Shown here: positions 8,801 through 16,483 of the stretch, piece by piece
Layout: each line of letters opens with the position of its first letter
Numbering within the stretch: position 1 is the stretch's first letter
Assembly (NCBI GenBank): GCA_903822545.1
Contig: CAIJPN010000093.1
Coordinates: 1 to 52,958 of the forward strand
DNA: 52,958 bases
Origin: an uncultured Anaerolineae bacterium
Lineage (GTDB): Bacteria; Chloroflexota; Anaerolineae; Anaerolineales; Villigracilaceae
Direction: 5' to 3'
Position numbers and translations under genes: made by a program
Notes under the pieces: model-generated
Database searches by the model: none
The model's input: the letters and a program-made list of their open reading frames with translations, nothing else
Told to the model about the DNA's origin: nothing

Positions 8801-9474
8801 CCTCCCCGACCTGGTCAGCCAATATCAACAAGGGCCGCGCCTATTCGCCTTTCACCATCAACGTGGAAGAACTGATTCCCTGGCGCACGCTGACAGGCCG
8901 CCAGCATTTCTATCTCGACCACGAGAATTACCTGCAATGGGGCGAGCACCTGCCCACCTACAAGCCGCGTCCCGACCATACCATGCTGGATGAAACCCAG
9001 GTTACCCAGGCGCTGGCGCAGGGCAAACTGATGAATTACATCACGCCACATGGCAAGTGGAGCATTCATTCCACCTACTCGGACAATCACCGCATGATGA
9101 CGCTCTCACGGGGCGGATATCCCATCTGGTTAAATGATAAGGATGCGGCGGGGTTGGGTATCGCAGATAACGATTGGGTGGAGTTATTCAACGATAACGG
9201 GGTTTTTGTCCAGCGCTGCTGTGTCTCCTCCCGCATCCCCAGCGGTACGGTGTTTGTCTATCACGCTACCGAGCGCACCATCGGCATCCCGATCTCGCCG
9301 CTGACTGGCAAACGGGCGGGCATGAACAACTCCATCACCCGCGCCCGTCTCAAACCGGTGCTGATGGCAGGCGGCTACGCCCAGTTCACCTATGCCTTCA
9401 ATTACTGGGGCCCGACGGGTGTCAACCGCGATACGAATGTCTTCGTCCGCAAAGTGGAAAATGTAGAGTTTTAA
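5851..9474 (+). CDS. narG: Respiratory nitrate reductase, alpha (molybdopterin) subunit
   Basis: A 1207-residue catalytic subunit reducing nitrate to nitrite at a Mo-bisMGD centre; E. coli NarG has 1247 residues. There is no twin-arginine signal, so the active site should face the cytoplasm. The FS0 cluster ligands are His34, Cys38, Cys42 and Cys77, with the same 35-residue last spacing as E. coli. The Mo ligand equivalent to E. coli Asp222 is Asp207 in YDWYCDLPP. Long blocks match NarG throughout, for example [25 protein letters not shown] and [21 protein letters not shown] site precedes the ATG. Oddly, residues about 327-341 ([15 protein letters not shown]) are encoded by an intergenic-type palindromic repeat inserted in frame; the enzyme otherwise looks intact. 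Confidence 0.96.
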   Translation: MAKWTKETIEPAERKWEEFYRNRFAHDKRVRTTHGVNCTGSCSWEVFVKDGIVTWELQATDYPLLEEGLPPYEPRGCQRGISYSWYLYSPIRVKFPYGRGVLLGLWRQARKEHADPVEAWASIVDNPEKRALYQQARGKGGFRRIKWDEATEMISASIIHTIKKYGPDRINGFSPIPAMSQISYAAGSRLMTLMGGVAMSFYDWYCDLPPASPEIWGEQTDVHESADWYNARFVALIGSNINMTRTPDTHFISEVRHAGAKLTVFAPDFSQAAKYADYWMPLHPGQDTAFWMAVNHVILKEFYVERQVPYFVDYVQKYTDLPFLVEISPLPVGEGAGVRARPGKYLRAGRLASYQAQENGDWKLLLWDKTSGRARMPKGTIGYRWQTQKGKWNLEMKDGATDEDLDPELSFIDQHEAILQVEFDDFAGGGVQLRGIPVRTIETADGQEITVATVFDLTMAQFGVGRGLEGDYPQSYDDEKCYTPAWQEKFTGIHRDTCLRYAREWAVNAEKTNGKNLVIIGAGANHWYHNNLLYRSAIVALMLTGSVGVNGGGLAHYVGQEKLANQASWGAIAFAADWKLPNRQQNTPSFHYVHTDQWRYERGFTAYDSLPGDKKKEHTIDYQVRAVRQGWLPFFPQFNKSSLEIVSEAEAAGAKSEAEVIQYTLAQLKSGGLKFSVEDPDAPENWPRLWFIWRGNAIGTSMKGHEFMMKHYLGTHTNMNAREMAEGYVNEVNYRSEAPTGKLDLVVDLNFRMDTSALYSDLVLPAATWYEKTDINSTDMHTFVNPMQAAVPPAWESKNDWDIYKAIAKKVSEMAQTHLPKPVRDLVAIPLQHDTPDEVSQAHVLDWTKGEAEPVPGKTMPKYRVVERDYTQLYNQMVSLGSGVEENGVAMHGLKIPVADYYKALTAEQPYTFNGKTYPSLEESLEVVEAILRLDPVTNGELAYRAFEEEEHKTGRSLTHLAEGTRSVKYSFADLVAQPRREFTSPTWSANINKGRAYSPFTINVEELIPWRTLTGRQHFYLDHENYLQWGEHLPTYKPRPDHTMLDETQVTQALAQGKLMNYITPHGKWSIHSTYSDNHRMMTLSRGGYPIWLNDKDAAGLGIADNDWVELFNDNGVFVQRCCVSSRIPSGTVFVYHATERTIGIPISPLTGKRAGMNNSITRARLKPVLMAGGYAQFTYAFNYWGPTGVNRDTNVFVRKVENVEF
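6835..6868 (+). repeat. Palindromic repeat inserted in frame within narG
   Basis: CCTCTCCC (6835-6842), loop TGT and GGGAGAGG (6846-6853), then GGCAGGGGTGAGGG. This is the widespread intergenic hairpin whose read-through gives [12 protein letters not shown]. It lies inside narG, adds about 13 to 15 residues relative to E. coli NarG, and keeps the frame. Confidence 0.8.
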
Positions 9475-9480
9475 CCATCG

Positions 9481-9527
9481 CCATCATCCCTGGCCCTTCC
9501 CCAACGGGAGTGGGCCGGGGATGATGG
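9481..9527 (+). repeat. Long hairpin between narG and narH
   Basis: CCATCATCCC (9481-9490) pairs with GGGATGATGG (9518-9527). GGCCC (9492-9496) pairs with GGGCC (9512-9516) inside it, with one T-G wobble between. There is no T-run, so it is not an intrinsic terminator. It may stabilise or process the operon mRNA, or be a repeat related in layout to the one inside narG. Confidence 0.65.
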
Positions 9528-9544
9528 GAAAAGGAGACCCAATC

Positions 9545-11068
9545 ATGAACGTCCGTGTACACATGAGCATGCTCTTTCACCTGGATAAATGTATCGGCTG
9601 TCACACCTGCTCGATTGCCTGCAAAAACCTGTGGACAGATCGCAAAGGCGCCGAATATATGTGGTGGAACAACGTCGAAACCCGCCCCGGCACCGGTTAC
9701 CCGACCCAATGGGAGAACCAGGAGCACTTCAAGGGCGGCTGGAAATTTGAAAAAGGCTATGGCGAACCGGATGCCATCAGCCTGCGCCTGCACTCGCGCG
9801 CCGGGGCGCTGGCAAAGTTGTATTACAACCCCGACCTGCCCAGCCTGGAAGATTACTACGAACCTTTCACCTTTCGCTACGCCGACCTGTTCAACGCCCC
9901 CGAAAACACCCAGCAGCCGACCGCGATTCCCATCTCGATGGTGACGGGCAAGCCCCTGCACATCGAGTCTGGCCCCAACTGGGATGACGACCTGGGCGGC
10001 TCGAACCTGTATGCCCGCAACGACCCCAACCACGCAGGGCTTTCAGACGAAGTCAAAGCCGCGCTGGAAGAGGTGGATCGGGTGGTGTTCAATTACATGC
10101 CGCGCATCTGCAACCACTGCCTGAACCCGGCCTGCGTGGCGGCCTGCCCATCGGGCGCCATCTACAAACGCGCCGAGGATGGCGTGGTGCTGGTTAACGA
10201 GAACAACTGCCGCGCCTGGCGCATGTGTGTGGCCGCCTGCCCGTATAAAAAGGTGTATTACAACTGGAATACTGGCAAATCTGAGAAGTGCATTTTATGC
10301 TTCCCGCGCCTCGAAACCGGGCAGTCCCCGGCCTGCGCCCACTCCTGCGTCGGGCGCATCCGCTACATGGGCGTGCTGCTCTATGATGCCGACCGGATTC
10401 CCTCCGCGGCGGCAGTGCCGGATGAAAAACTGGTGGCTGCCTTTATGGATACCCTCCTCGACCCCAGCGACCCGGCAGTGGTTGCCGCTGCCCGGGCCAA
10501 TGGCATCGACGCTGGCTGGATCAAGGCTGCGCAGGATTCGCCCATCTACAAGTTTGCCAAAGTCTGGAAGATTGCCCTGCCGCTGCATCTTGAATACCGC
10601 ACCATGGCAATGATGTTCTACATCCCGCCGCTCTCGCCGGTGATGAGCGCCATGAAAGATGGCCGTGTGCGCCTGGAACTGGATGACCCCGACCAGGATT
10701 TTGAACTGTTCAATCACCTCCACAAAGCCCGGCTGCCGCTTAAATATCTTGCAAACCTGTTCAGCGTCGGCAATGAAGACACCATCCGCCGCATCTTGCG
10801 CAAGATTTATGCGGTGCGAATCTACATGCGCCGCAAAACGGTGGATAAGAACATCGACGCGGCCACCCTGCAAGCCCTGGCCGAAGCCGGTACCAGCCCC
10901 GAGGAAGCGGAAGCCATTTACAGGCTGACCACCCTGCCGACGGTTCCCGAACGCTTTGTCCTGCCGCCTTACCACCGCGAGATGGCGATCGAAACCCTGC
11001 GAGACCCGCTCAGCCACAAAGGCGAAGCCGGGTTTGGCTACAACCAGCCACCCAGACGAGGTGAATAA
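9545..11068 (+). CDS. narH: Respiratory nitrate reductase, beta (iron-sulfur) subunit
   Basis: A 507-residue electron-transfer subunit passing electrons from NarI hemes to NarG. Four cluster motifs are visible: CIGCHTCSIACKN (Cys16, 19, 22, 26), CNHCLNPACVAACP, CRAWRMCVAACPYKK and CILCF with CAHSC. In the third motif a Trp replaces one cysteine, as in the [3Fe-4S] site of E. coli NarH (CRGWRMC). The ATG at 9545 was chosen because AAGGAG lies at 9531-9536 with 8-base spacing; the upstream ATG at 9521 is inside the hairpin. The stop overlaps the narJ start as TAATG. Identity is secure by alignment over the whole length. Confidence 0.96.
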   Translation: MNVRVHMSMLFHLDKCIGCHTCSIACKNLWTDRKGAEYMWWNNVETRPGTGYPTQWENQEHFKGGWKFEKGYGEPDAISLRLHSRAGALAKLYYNPDLPSLEDYYEPFTFRYADLFNAPENTQQPTAIPISMVTGKPLHIESGPNWDDDLGGSNLYARNDPNHAGLSDEVKAALEEVDRVVFNYMPRICNHCLNPACVAACPSGAIYKRAEDGVVLVNENNCRAWRMCVAACPYKKVYYNWNTGKSEKCILCFPRLETGQSPACAHSCVGRIRYMGVLLYDADRIPSAAAVPDEKLVAAFMDTLLDPSDPAVVAAARANGIDAGWIKAAQDSPIYKFAKVWKIALPLHLEYRTMAMMFYIPPLSPVMSAMKDGRVRLELDDPDQDFELFNHLHKARLPLKYLANLFSVGNEDTIRRILRKIYAVRIYMRRKTVDKNIDAATLQALAEAGTSPEEAEAIYRLTTLPTVPERFVLPPYHREMAIETLRDPLSHKGEAGFGYNQPPRRGE

Positions 11069-11577
11069 TGGATATTCACATCCTGCTGGCAGAAGCGTTT
11101 CGTTACCCCGAGCCGGGCCTGCTCGAGCAACTGGAAACCGGTTTAACGGAAGCAAGCTCCCACCCGGCAAAAAAGGGGCTGGCGGCCTTCGTGCGGCATA
11201 TCGGCCAGGTTTCGCTATCCGACTGGGAAGAACTGTACACCCGTACCCTTGACCTGAGCCCCGCGGTCGCCCCCTATATCGGCCTCCAGGTGTGGGGCGA
11301 GAGTTACCAGCGCGGCGAATTCATGGCAAAACTGAACCGCGCCATGGCCGATCTGGATATCAACCCGGAAGGTGAACTGCCCGACCATATCGTGCCGGTC
11401 TTGCGCTACCTGTCCGCCGCCCGCCGGCCTCTGCCAGAGTTGCTGGAACAGTTTGAACCGTCGCTCAGGCGCATGGCGAGTGTCTTGCGCGAAAAGGATA
11501 AAGCCAACCCATACCTGCACTTATTCGATGCGGCGCTTGGGCTGGCCGCGCAATTGAAAAAGGAAGAAAAAGCATGA
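11068..11577 (+). CDS. narJ: Nitrate reductase assembly chaperone (NarJ/TorD family)
   Basis: A 169-residue soluble, mostly helical protein. NarJ chaperones bind apo-NarG and allow insertion of the Mo cofactor and membrane attachment. Visible features fit the family: LLAEAFRYPEPGLLEQLE at the start, YTRTLDLSPAVAPYIGLQVWGE in the middle (the family's D-x-x-P-x-x-x-P-Y block) and PDHIVPVLRYLS. It is somewhat shorter than E. coli NarJ (236 residues), in line with the short NarJ of other Gram-positive-type clusters. The start overlaps the narH stop by one base and the stop overlaps the next gene by 4 bases, showing tight translational coupling. Confidence 0.9.
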   Translation: MDIHILLAEAFRYPEPGLLEQLETGLTEASSHPAKKGLAAFVRHIGQVSLSDWEELYTRTLDLSPAVAPYIGLQVWGESYQRGEFMAKLNRAMADLDINPEGELPDHIVPVLRYLSAARRPLPELLEQFEPSLRRMASVLREKDKANPYLHLFDAALGLAAQLKKEEKA

Positions 11578-12134
11578 AAGCCACCGATATTTTGATGTCT
11601 GAGCATCGTGTGATTGAGCAAGTCATTGCGGCGTTGGAAATGGCCGCCAACGGTCTGGAACATGGTGTGGATGTGCGCCCCGGATTCTTTGGCGATGTCG
11701 CCGATTTCATCAAGGGTTTCGCCGATGGCTGTCACCACAAAAAGGAAGAGGGCGTTTTGTTCGTGGCGATGTCGGAAAGCGGCGTGCCCGTTCAGGGCGG
11801 GCCAATCGGCATGATGCTTTATGAGCACGAGCAGGGGCGATTGTACACGCGCAGGATGCGCGAGGCCGCCGCAAACCTGTCCGATGACCCATCGGCGCGC
11901 GAAGCGGTGTTGGAAAATGCTTTTGGCTATGCCAGCTTGCTCAAACAGCACATCCTGAAGGAAGACCGCATCCTGTTCCCCATGGCCGACCGCTTTATCC
12001 CGCCCGCCGAGCAGGAGGCCGTGGCCGAGGGCTTTGAGCGCCTCGAGCATGATGAGACCGGCGCTGGCGTCCATGAGAAATATCTCGCGTTGGCCGCGGC
12101 CCTGACGCAGGAATCTGCCCGCTATACCGTATAG
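11574..12134 (+). CDS. Hemerythrin-like (HHE) protein within the nar operon
   Basis: A 186-residue all-helical protein with the diiron ligand pattern of hemerythrin HHE domains: His11 in SEHRVIE, His54/His55 with Glu58/Glu59 in CHHKKEE, His85 in LYEHE, and His126 with Glu130/Asp131 in KQHILKEDRILFP. Such domains bind oxygen, NO or iron. Inserted between narJ and narI, with ATGA overlap to narJ and 10 bases before narI, it must be made together with the reductase. Plausible roles are scavenging NO formed from nitrite, sensing oxygen, or helping metal centre assembly or repair as in YtfE/RIC proteins. The sequence does not decide between these. Confidence 0.85.
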   Translation: MKATDILMSEHRVIEQVIAALEMAANGLEHGVDVRPGFFGDVADFIKGFADGCHHKKEEGVLFVAMSESGVPVQGGPIGMMLYEHEQGRLYTRRMREAAANLSDDPSAREAVLENAFGYASLLKQHILKEDRILFPMADRFIPPAEQEAVAEGFERLEHDETGAGVHEKYLALAAALTQESARYTV

Positions 12135-12144
12135 GAGGCCTGAC

Positions 12145-12831
12145 ATGGATTGGAATACCCTGCTGTTTGCGATTTTCCCTTACGTGGCGCTGTTCACGGC
12201 CACCATCGTGACCATCTACCGCTCAATTTATCGCCCCTTTAGCATTTCGAGCCTGTCCTCGCAGCTGCTGGAACGCCGCTGGCTGTACTGGGGCTCGATA
12301 TCCTTTCATTGGGGTGTTACCATCATCCTGGCCGGGCACCTGACCGCTATCTTCCTGCCGCAAAGCATCCTGCTCTGGAACCAGGCTCCCCTGCGCCTGT
12401 ACCTGCTGGAAATCACCGGCATCGGGCTGGGAATATGGGCCACGCTGGGGATGTTCCTCCTGCTCTGGCGGCGGGTCAGCGTGGACCGCATCCGCGCCGT
12501 CAGCACGCCGATGGATTTTGTGGTGCTGGTTTTGACCCTGGTCTCAATGGTAACGGGTATCATCATCTCGAGCTACTACCGCTGGGGCTCCACCTGGTTT
12601 ACGGGCATTTTCACCCCCTATGTCTGGTCGATCCTGACCTTCCGCCCGAATGCCGCGCCGCTCTTGCCACTGCCTTTCATCATCAAACTGCATGTTTTCA
12701 ACTTTTACCTGATGGCGATGGCCTTCGCCTTCTCGCGCCTGGTACACATCATCACCTGGCCGCTCGGCTACCTGCTGCGCCCCTGGCAAATAGTGATCGC
12801 GCTGCGCAAGACCCGCACAGATGCGCCCTGA
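12145..12831 (+). CDS. narI: Respiratory nitrate reductase, gamma (cytochrome b) subunit
   Basis: A 228-residue five-helix membrane protein that oxidises quinol and anchors NarGH. Heme ligands correspond to those of E. coli NarI: His55 and His65 in SFHWGVTIILAGH, then His183 and His201 in KLHVFNFYLMAMAFAFSRLVH-type context, with the same 18-residue spacing as E. coli His187/His205. A GGAGG site lies just before the ATG. The hemerythrin gene sits between narJ and narI instead of direct adjacency. A 92-base gap then leads to the first porter. Confidence 0.94.
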   Translation: MDWNTLLFAIFPYVALFTATIVTIYRSIYRPFSISSLSSQLLERRWLYWGSISFHWGVTIILAGHLTAIFLPQSILLWNQAPLRLYLLEITGIGLGIWATLGMFLLLWRRVSVDRIRAVSTPMDFVVLVLTLVSMVTGIIISSYYRWGSTWFTGIFTPYVWSILTFRPNAAPLLPLPFIIKLHVFNFYLMAMAFAFSRLVHIITWPLGYLLRPWQIVIALRKTRTDAP

Positions 12832-12923
12832 CCCCGCAACCCAAAGTCCCTCGACTGTGGGCAGGCACGCCGACATCAGGAGATGTTGGATCCGCTCAAA
12901 AATCCTGCCTTAAGGAGCCAAAA

Positions 12924-14267
12924 ATGACACAAAACGGCACAAAAGTTGGACAACTGGTCCTGGCCGCAAGCGGTTTTTTGATGAGTTTTGCCATGTGGTT
13001 TGCCACGGCAGCCTTCTCGGTAGCGATTATGAAAGAGTATGGGCTGGAAAAAGCCCAACTGGCGATCCTGGCCAGTTCGGCCATGTGGTTGCAGCCCTTC
13101 TTCCGTCAGCTTACCGGCGTGCTGGCCGACCGCTTCGGCGCACCCAGGACCGCCGCGATAGCGCTGCTCTACACCGGGCTTTTCTCCATCCTCTCTGCTT
13201 TTTCACGAAACTATACCGAGTTGTTCATCACCCGGCTGGTGGTGGCGACAGCCGGGATATTCTTTGTGATCGGCATCCAGCATGTCACCCAGTGGTTCGA
13301 AAAAAATGAGATTGGCCTGGCCCAGGGCATTTACGCCGGGACCGGCAACGTTGGCGCCGGGTTGGGCGCACTGCTCCTGCCCCGCCTCTACGGCCTGGAT
13401 TATCGCTCCGCCTTCCTGCACATGGGCATCCTCGCGCTGGCGCTGGCAGTAATCTACTGGCGCTTTGGTGTGGCCGGCATCACCGCCGAGCGCGTGGCGC
13501 AAACCCGCACATCCGCCACCGCCCGAGACACAGTGTACGTGATCACGCGCTTTGCCGCCATCGCCCTGATGTTCCAATATGCGATGACCTTTGGCCTGGA
13601 AGTTGGCATGAATGCCTGGCTGCCCGGTTACTACCGGCTGGCCTTCCAGCCGCAATTTGAAGCCCTCGGCTACAAATCGCTCGAAGCGCTGGCCATCGTC
13701 GCCGGGAGCCTGGCGGCGGTGCAGTCTTTCAACGCCTCGCTCTGGCGGCCATTTTCAGGCTTCATCTCTGACCTGTTCCTGAGAAACCGCTGGACGCCCT
13801 GGCCCTTCCTGAATCGTACCGACCCGATTGCCCCGCGCCTGCACTGGGTCTTCACCTCCATGCTGGCGGTCACGATCATGATGCTCGTCTTCACCTGGGC
13901 GGGCCTGACCGGCAACCTGCCTTTTTCCATCATCGCGCTGGCGTTCCTGGGCTTTGCCACCGCCTTTGGCACCGGCAGCAACTTTGGCGTCACCCCGGTC
14001 TTGTTCCGCAAAAACCCTGGCATCGCCACCGGCTTTATCGGCGGGATGGCCACCATCGGCGGAGTGATTTACCCGCTGATCTATGGCAGCGTACCCAACC
14101 TCCATACCGGCTACGCCCTGGTCGCCGCGGTCATCTTCATCCCCTTTATGCTGATCTTCGCCCTGGCCTTTCGCCCCGGCAAACGCATCGAAGTTGATTC
14201 CGGCCTGGGAAGCTGGCAGGCCATCGGCCTTTCCAGCCCGCTGGCAGAACCATCCCAAGGAGATTGA
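12924..14267 (+). CDS. narK: NarK-family nitrate/nitrite transporter 1
   Basis: A 447-residue major facilitator protein with about 12 helices. The two nitrate-signature motifs of the NNP family are visible: GTGNVGAGLG after helix 4, and FGTGSNFGVTPVLF with GFIGGMATIGG in the second half. A substrate-binding Arg is likely in MWLQPFFRQLTGVLADRFG. The start at 12924 is supported by AAGGAG at 12912-12917; longer readings of this frame upstream overlap narI. It probably imports nitrate, either with protons or in exchange for nitrite; the sequence alone does not fix the mode. Confidence 0.9.
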   Translation: MTQNGTKVGQLVLAASGFLMSFAMWFATAAFSVAIMKEYGLEKAQLAILASSAMWLQPFFRQLTGVLADRFGAPRTAAIALLYTGLFSILSAFSRNYTELFITRLVVATAGIFFVIGIQHVTQWFEKNEIGLAQGIYAGTGNVGAGLGALLLPRLYGLDYRSAFLHMGILALALAVIYWRFGVAGITAERVAQTRTSATARDTVYVITRFAAIALMFQYAMTFGLEVGMNAWLPGYYRLAFQPQFEALGYKSLEALAIVAGSLAAVQSFNASLWRPFSGFISDLFLRNRWTPWPFLNRTDPIAPRLHWVFTSMLAVTIMMLVFTWAGLTGNLPFSIIALAFLGFATAFGTGSNFGVTPVLFRKNPGIATGFIGGMATIGGVIYPLIYGSVPNLHTGYALVAAVIFIPFMLIFALAFRPGKRIEVDSGLGSWQAIGLSSPLAEPSQGD

Positions 14268-14270
14268 CCC

Positions 14271-14423
14271 ATGAACCAGGCCACTGAATCTTCCCACAAC
14301 AGCGGTTGGTATCGCTACGGCATTATTTTTATCGCCATCGAAGCGGGGATCGCCATCTTGCAAACGATCTTTGCTCTCTACATGGTACTTTCTGGCGCTG
14401 GCGGCATCGGCGGCGGGCACTAA
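14271..14423 (+). CDS. Small single-span membrane protein between two nitrate porters
   Basis: A 50-residue open frame beginning MNQATESSHNSGWYRYG, then one hydrophobic helix (about residues 17-40, IIFIAIEAGIAILQTIFALY), and ending GAGGIGGGH. It has a good AAGGAG ribosome-binding site (14258-14263), lies 3 bases after the first porter, and is followed after 18 bases by the second, which has its own AGGAG. Tight packing and a proper start make it a real gene despite its size. It may be an accessory subunit of a porter or of NarI. I recognise no family. Confidence 0.75.
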   Translation: MNQATESSHNSGWYRYGIIFIAIEAGIAILQTIFALYMVLSGAGGIGGGH

Positions 14424-14441
14424 AAACAAGGAGCGCGACCA

Positions 14442-15776
14442 ATGGACACCTGGCTGACCCAATGGGAGCCGGAAAACCCCGAATTCTGGCAAAAAACCGG
14501 CCGCAAAATTGCCTGGCAAACGCTGGCCGTCACCACCTTTGCCCTGATGCTATCCTTCGCCACCTGGTACATGATGAGCGCCATCGTGGTGCGCATCCCG
14601 CAGATCGGCTTCAAGTTTGACACGATGCAGTTATTCTGGCTGGCGGCCATGCCCGGCCTGGCAGGCGGCACTTTCCGCATCCTGCACATGTTCCTGACGC
14701 CCATCTACGGCACGCGGCATGTCATCACCATCACCACCTTCCTGAAACTCATCCCCTGCATCGGCATCGGCCTGGCCGTAATGAACCCCAACACCCCCTT
14801 CTGGCTCTTCATGCTGCTGGCATTCTCAGCCGGCTTCGGCGGCGGGGATTTTTCCTCCTACATGCCCAGCACACGCTTTTTCTTCCCCAAAAAACTACAG
14901 GGAACGGCGCTCGGCCTGCAGGCTGGCATCGGCAATTTCGGCGTCAGCCTGACCCAATTCATCACCCCCTGGATCATCGGCCTGGCCGTCTTTGGCACAC
15001 TGACCGGCAGCGCGCAAACCATGACCGTCAAAGAAGTGACCCGGCCCATCTGGCTCCAGAGCGCCGCCTTAATCTACGTGCCCTTTTTAATCTTCACCGG
15101 CATTATCGCCTGGGCCACCCTGCGCAGCGTCCCAATTAAGGCCTCCTTCAAAGAGCAGTTGGACATTTTTGGGATGAAGCACACCTGGTTTTGCACCATA
15201 ACCTACGTGATGACCTTTGGCTCTTTCTCCGGGCTTTCGGCAGCCTTCCCGCTGCTGATTAAATCGCTATACGGCTCCTTCCCCGGCGCACCCGACCCGC
15301 TCCAATACGCCTTCCTCGGCCCGCTGGTCGGTTCATTGGCGCGCATCGCCTTTGGCCCGCTGGCTGATAAATATGGCGGCGCCATCCTGACGCACATCAC
15401 CGGCATCGTATTGATCATCTGCACCCTGGGCATGGCCGGGCTGGGGCTGTTGACGCCCGTCTCGCTCGACCAGTTCCCGGCGTTTGTGGCAGTCATGCTG
15501 CTCCTGTTTTTCTTCACAGGGATTGGGAATGCCGCCACCTTCCGCCAGTATCCCATCATCTTTGCCGATTCGCCCCGCCAGAGCGCCGGCGTCATCGGAT
15601 GGACCGCCGCCATCGCCGCCTACGGCCCCTTTCTCTACTCCACGCTGATTGGCTCCGCCATCACCAACACCGGCTCACCGCTGGTCTTTTTCTATGGCAC
15701 AGTTGCCTTCTACGCAGCCGCCACTGCCATCAACTGGTGGTACTACACCCGCAAAGGCTGCGAAAAACCATCCTAA
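14442..15776 (+). CDS. NarK-family nitrate/nitrite transporter 2
   Basis: A 444-residue major facilitator protein, a distinct paralogue of the first porter rather than a recent copy. It has the NNP signature [15 protein letters not shown] after helix 4, an approximate second signature [15 protein letters not shown], and a C-terminal helix ending WWYYTRKG. Two porters in series after narI recall the narK1/narT pair of Thermus. One may work as a nitrate/proton symporter and the other as a nitrate/nitrite antiporter. AGGAG precedes the ATG. No intrinsic terminator was found directly downstream. Confidence 0.88.
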   Translation: MDTWLTQWEPENPEFWQKTGRKIAWQTLAVTTFALMLSFATWYMMSAIVVRIPQIGFKFDTMQLFWLAAMPGLAGGTFRILHMFLTPIYGTRHVITITTFLKLIPCIGIGLAVMNPNTPFWLFMLLAFSAGFGGGDFSSYMPSTRFFFPKKLQGTALGLQAGIGNFGVSLTQFITPWIIGLAVFGTLTGSAQTMTVKEVTRPIWLQSAALIYVPFLIFTGIIAWATLRSVPIKASFKEQLDIFGMKHTWFCTITYVMTFGSFSGLSAAFPLLIKSLYGSFPGAPDPLQYAFLGPLVGSLARIAFGPLADKYGGAILTHITGIVLIICTLGMAGLGLLTPVSLDQFPAFVAVMLLLFFFTGIGNAATFRQYPIIFADSPRQSAGVIGWTAAIAAYGPFLYSTLIGSAITNTGSPLVFFYGTVAFYAAATAINWWYYTRKGCEKPS

Positions 15777-15885
15777 CAGTATCCGTTACCGCCAGGCACA
15801 ATATACTGGCCCCCCGCATAGCGAAAAATGCCCTTCACCGGATGGAATTCATGGGTTACCCCTGGAAATCAAAACGAGTGAGAGA

Positions 15886-15894
15886 TGCTATACT
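15886..15894 (+). promoter_or_regulatory. Extended -10 promoter of the DUF1801 gene
   Basis: TGC followed by TATACT (15889-15894) is an extended -10 element 49 bases upstream of the ATG at 15944. No -35 is needed for this class. Confidence 0.4.
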
Positions 15895-15943
15895 CAAGCT
15901 GCATTTGTTTCAAGACCAATTGATCATCACACAGGAGATTTCC

Positions 15944-16423
15944 ATGACCCCCAAAAAGGATGTGCAACAGCCCAGGCAGGGCGCAACTGCGGTTGATAAG
16001 AATCCCAAAGGATTTACGGCTGAAGAACGGGCCGCCATGAAGGAGCGTGCCCAAGAGTTGAAGGCTGCCGAACGCGCGGACAAGGATAAAACAGAGGGAG
16101 AAAACGCCGTGCTCGCAAAGATTGCCGAGATGCAGGAACCAGATCGGGCCATGGCCACACGGCTCCATGCAATCATTAAAGCCTGCGCGCCAACCCTTTC
16201 GCCAAAAACCTGGTATGGGATGCCTGCCTATGCCAGGGATGGCAAGGTCGTCTGCTTCTTCCAAAGCGGGCAGAAGTTTAATACGAGGTACGCAACCCTC
16301 GGCTTCAGCGACACGGCAAAACTCGACGAAAATGCCCTGTGGCCGGTGGCTTTTGCGCTAAAAGAGTTGACTGAAACCGAAGAAACAATGATTATTGCGC
16401 TTGTGAAGAAAGCCGTGGGTTAA
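15944..16423 (+). CDS. DUF1801 (YdhG-like) protein with charged N-terminal extension
   Basis: A 159-residue cytoplasmic protein. Residues about 1-55 are highly charged and Lys/Glu/Ala-rich (probably a helix or disordered). The rest matches DUF1801: a helix with [36 protein letters not shown], seen as [12 protein letters not shown] and [10 protein letters not shown], then [15 protein letters not shown]. The family has been linked loosely to iron handling by frataxin-like fold similarity, but its function is unestablished. AGGAG at 15933-15937 fixes the start. It is separated from the nar operon by 167 bases with its own promoter candidate and converges on cydDC. Confidence 0.75.
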   Translation: MTPKKDVQQPRQGATAVDKNPKGFTAEERAAMKERAQELKAAERADKDKTEGENAVLAKIAEMQEPDRAMATRLHAIIKACAPTLSPKTWYGMPAYARDGKVVCFFQSGQKFNTRYATLGFSDTAKLDENALWPVAFALKELTETEETMIIALVKKAVG

Positions 16424-16483
16424 GGCCTGCCCGCAAATGAAAACCGCGCGGCGCACCCTGCGGCTTGAAGAATGCCGCAAAGA

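Noticed and set aside
12309-12923. An N-terminal extension of the first porter overlapping narI
   Set aside because: narI is secure in its own frame, and the porter has AAGGAG directly before the ATG at 12924.
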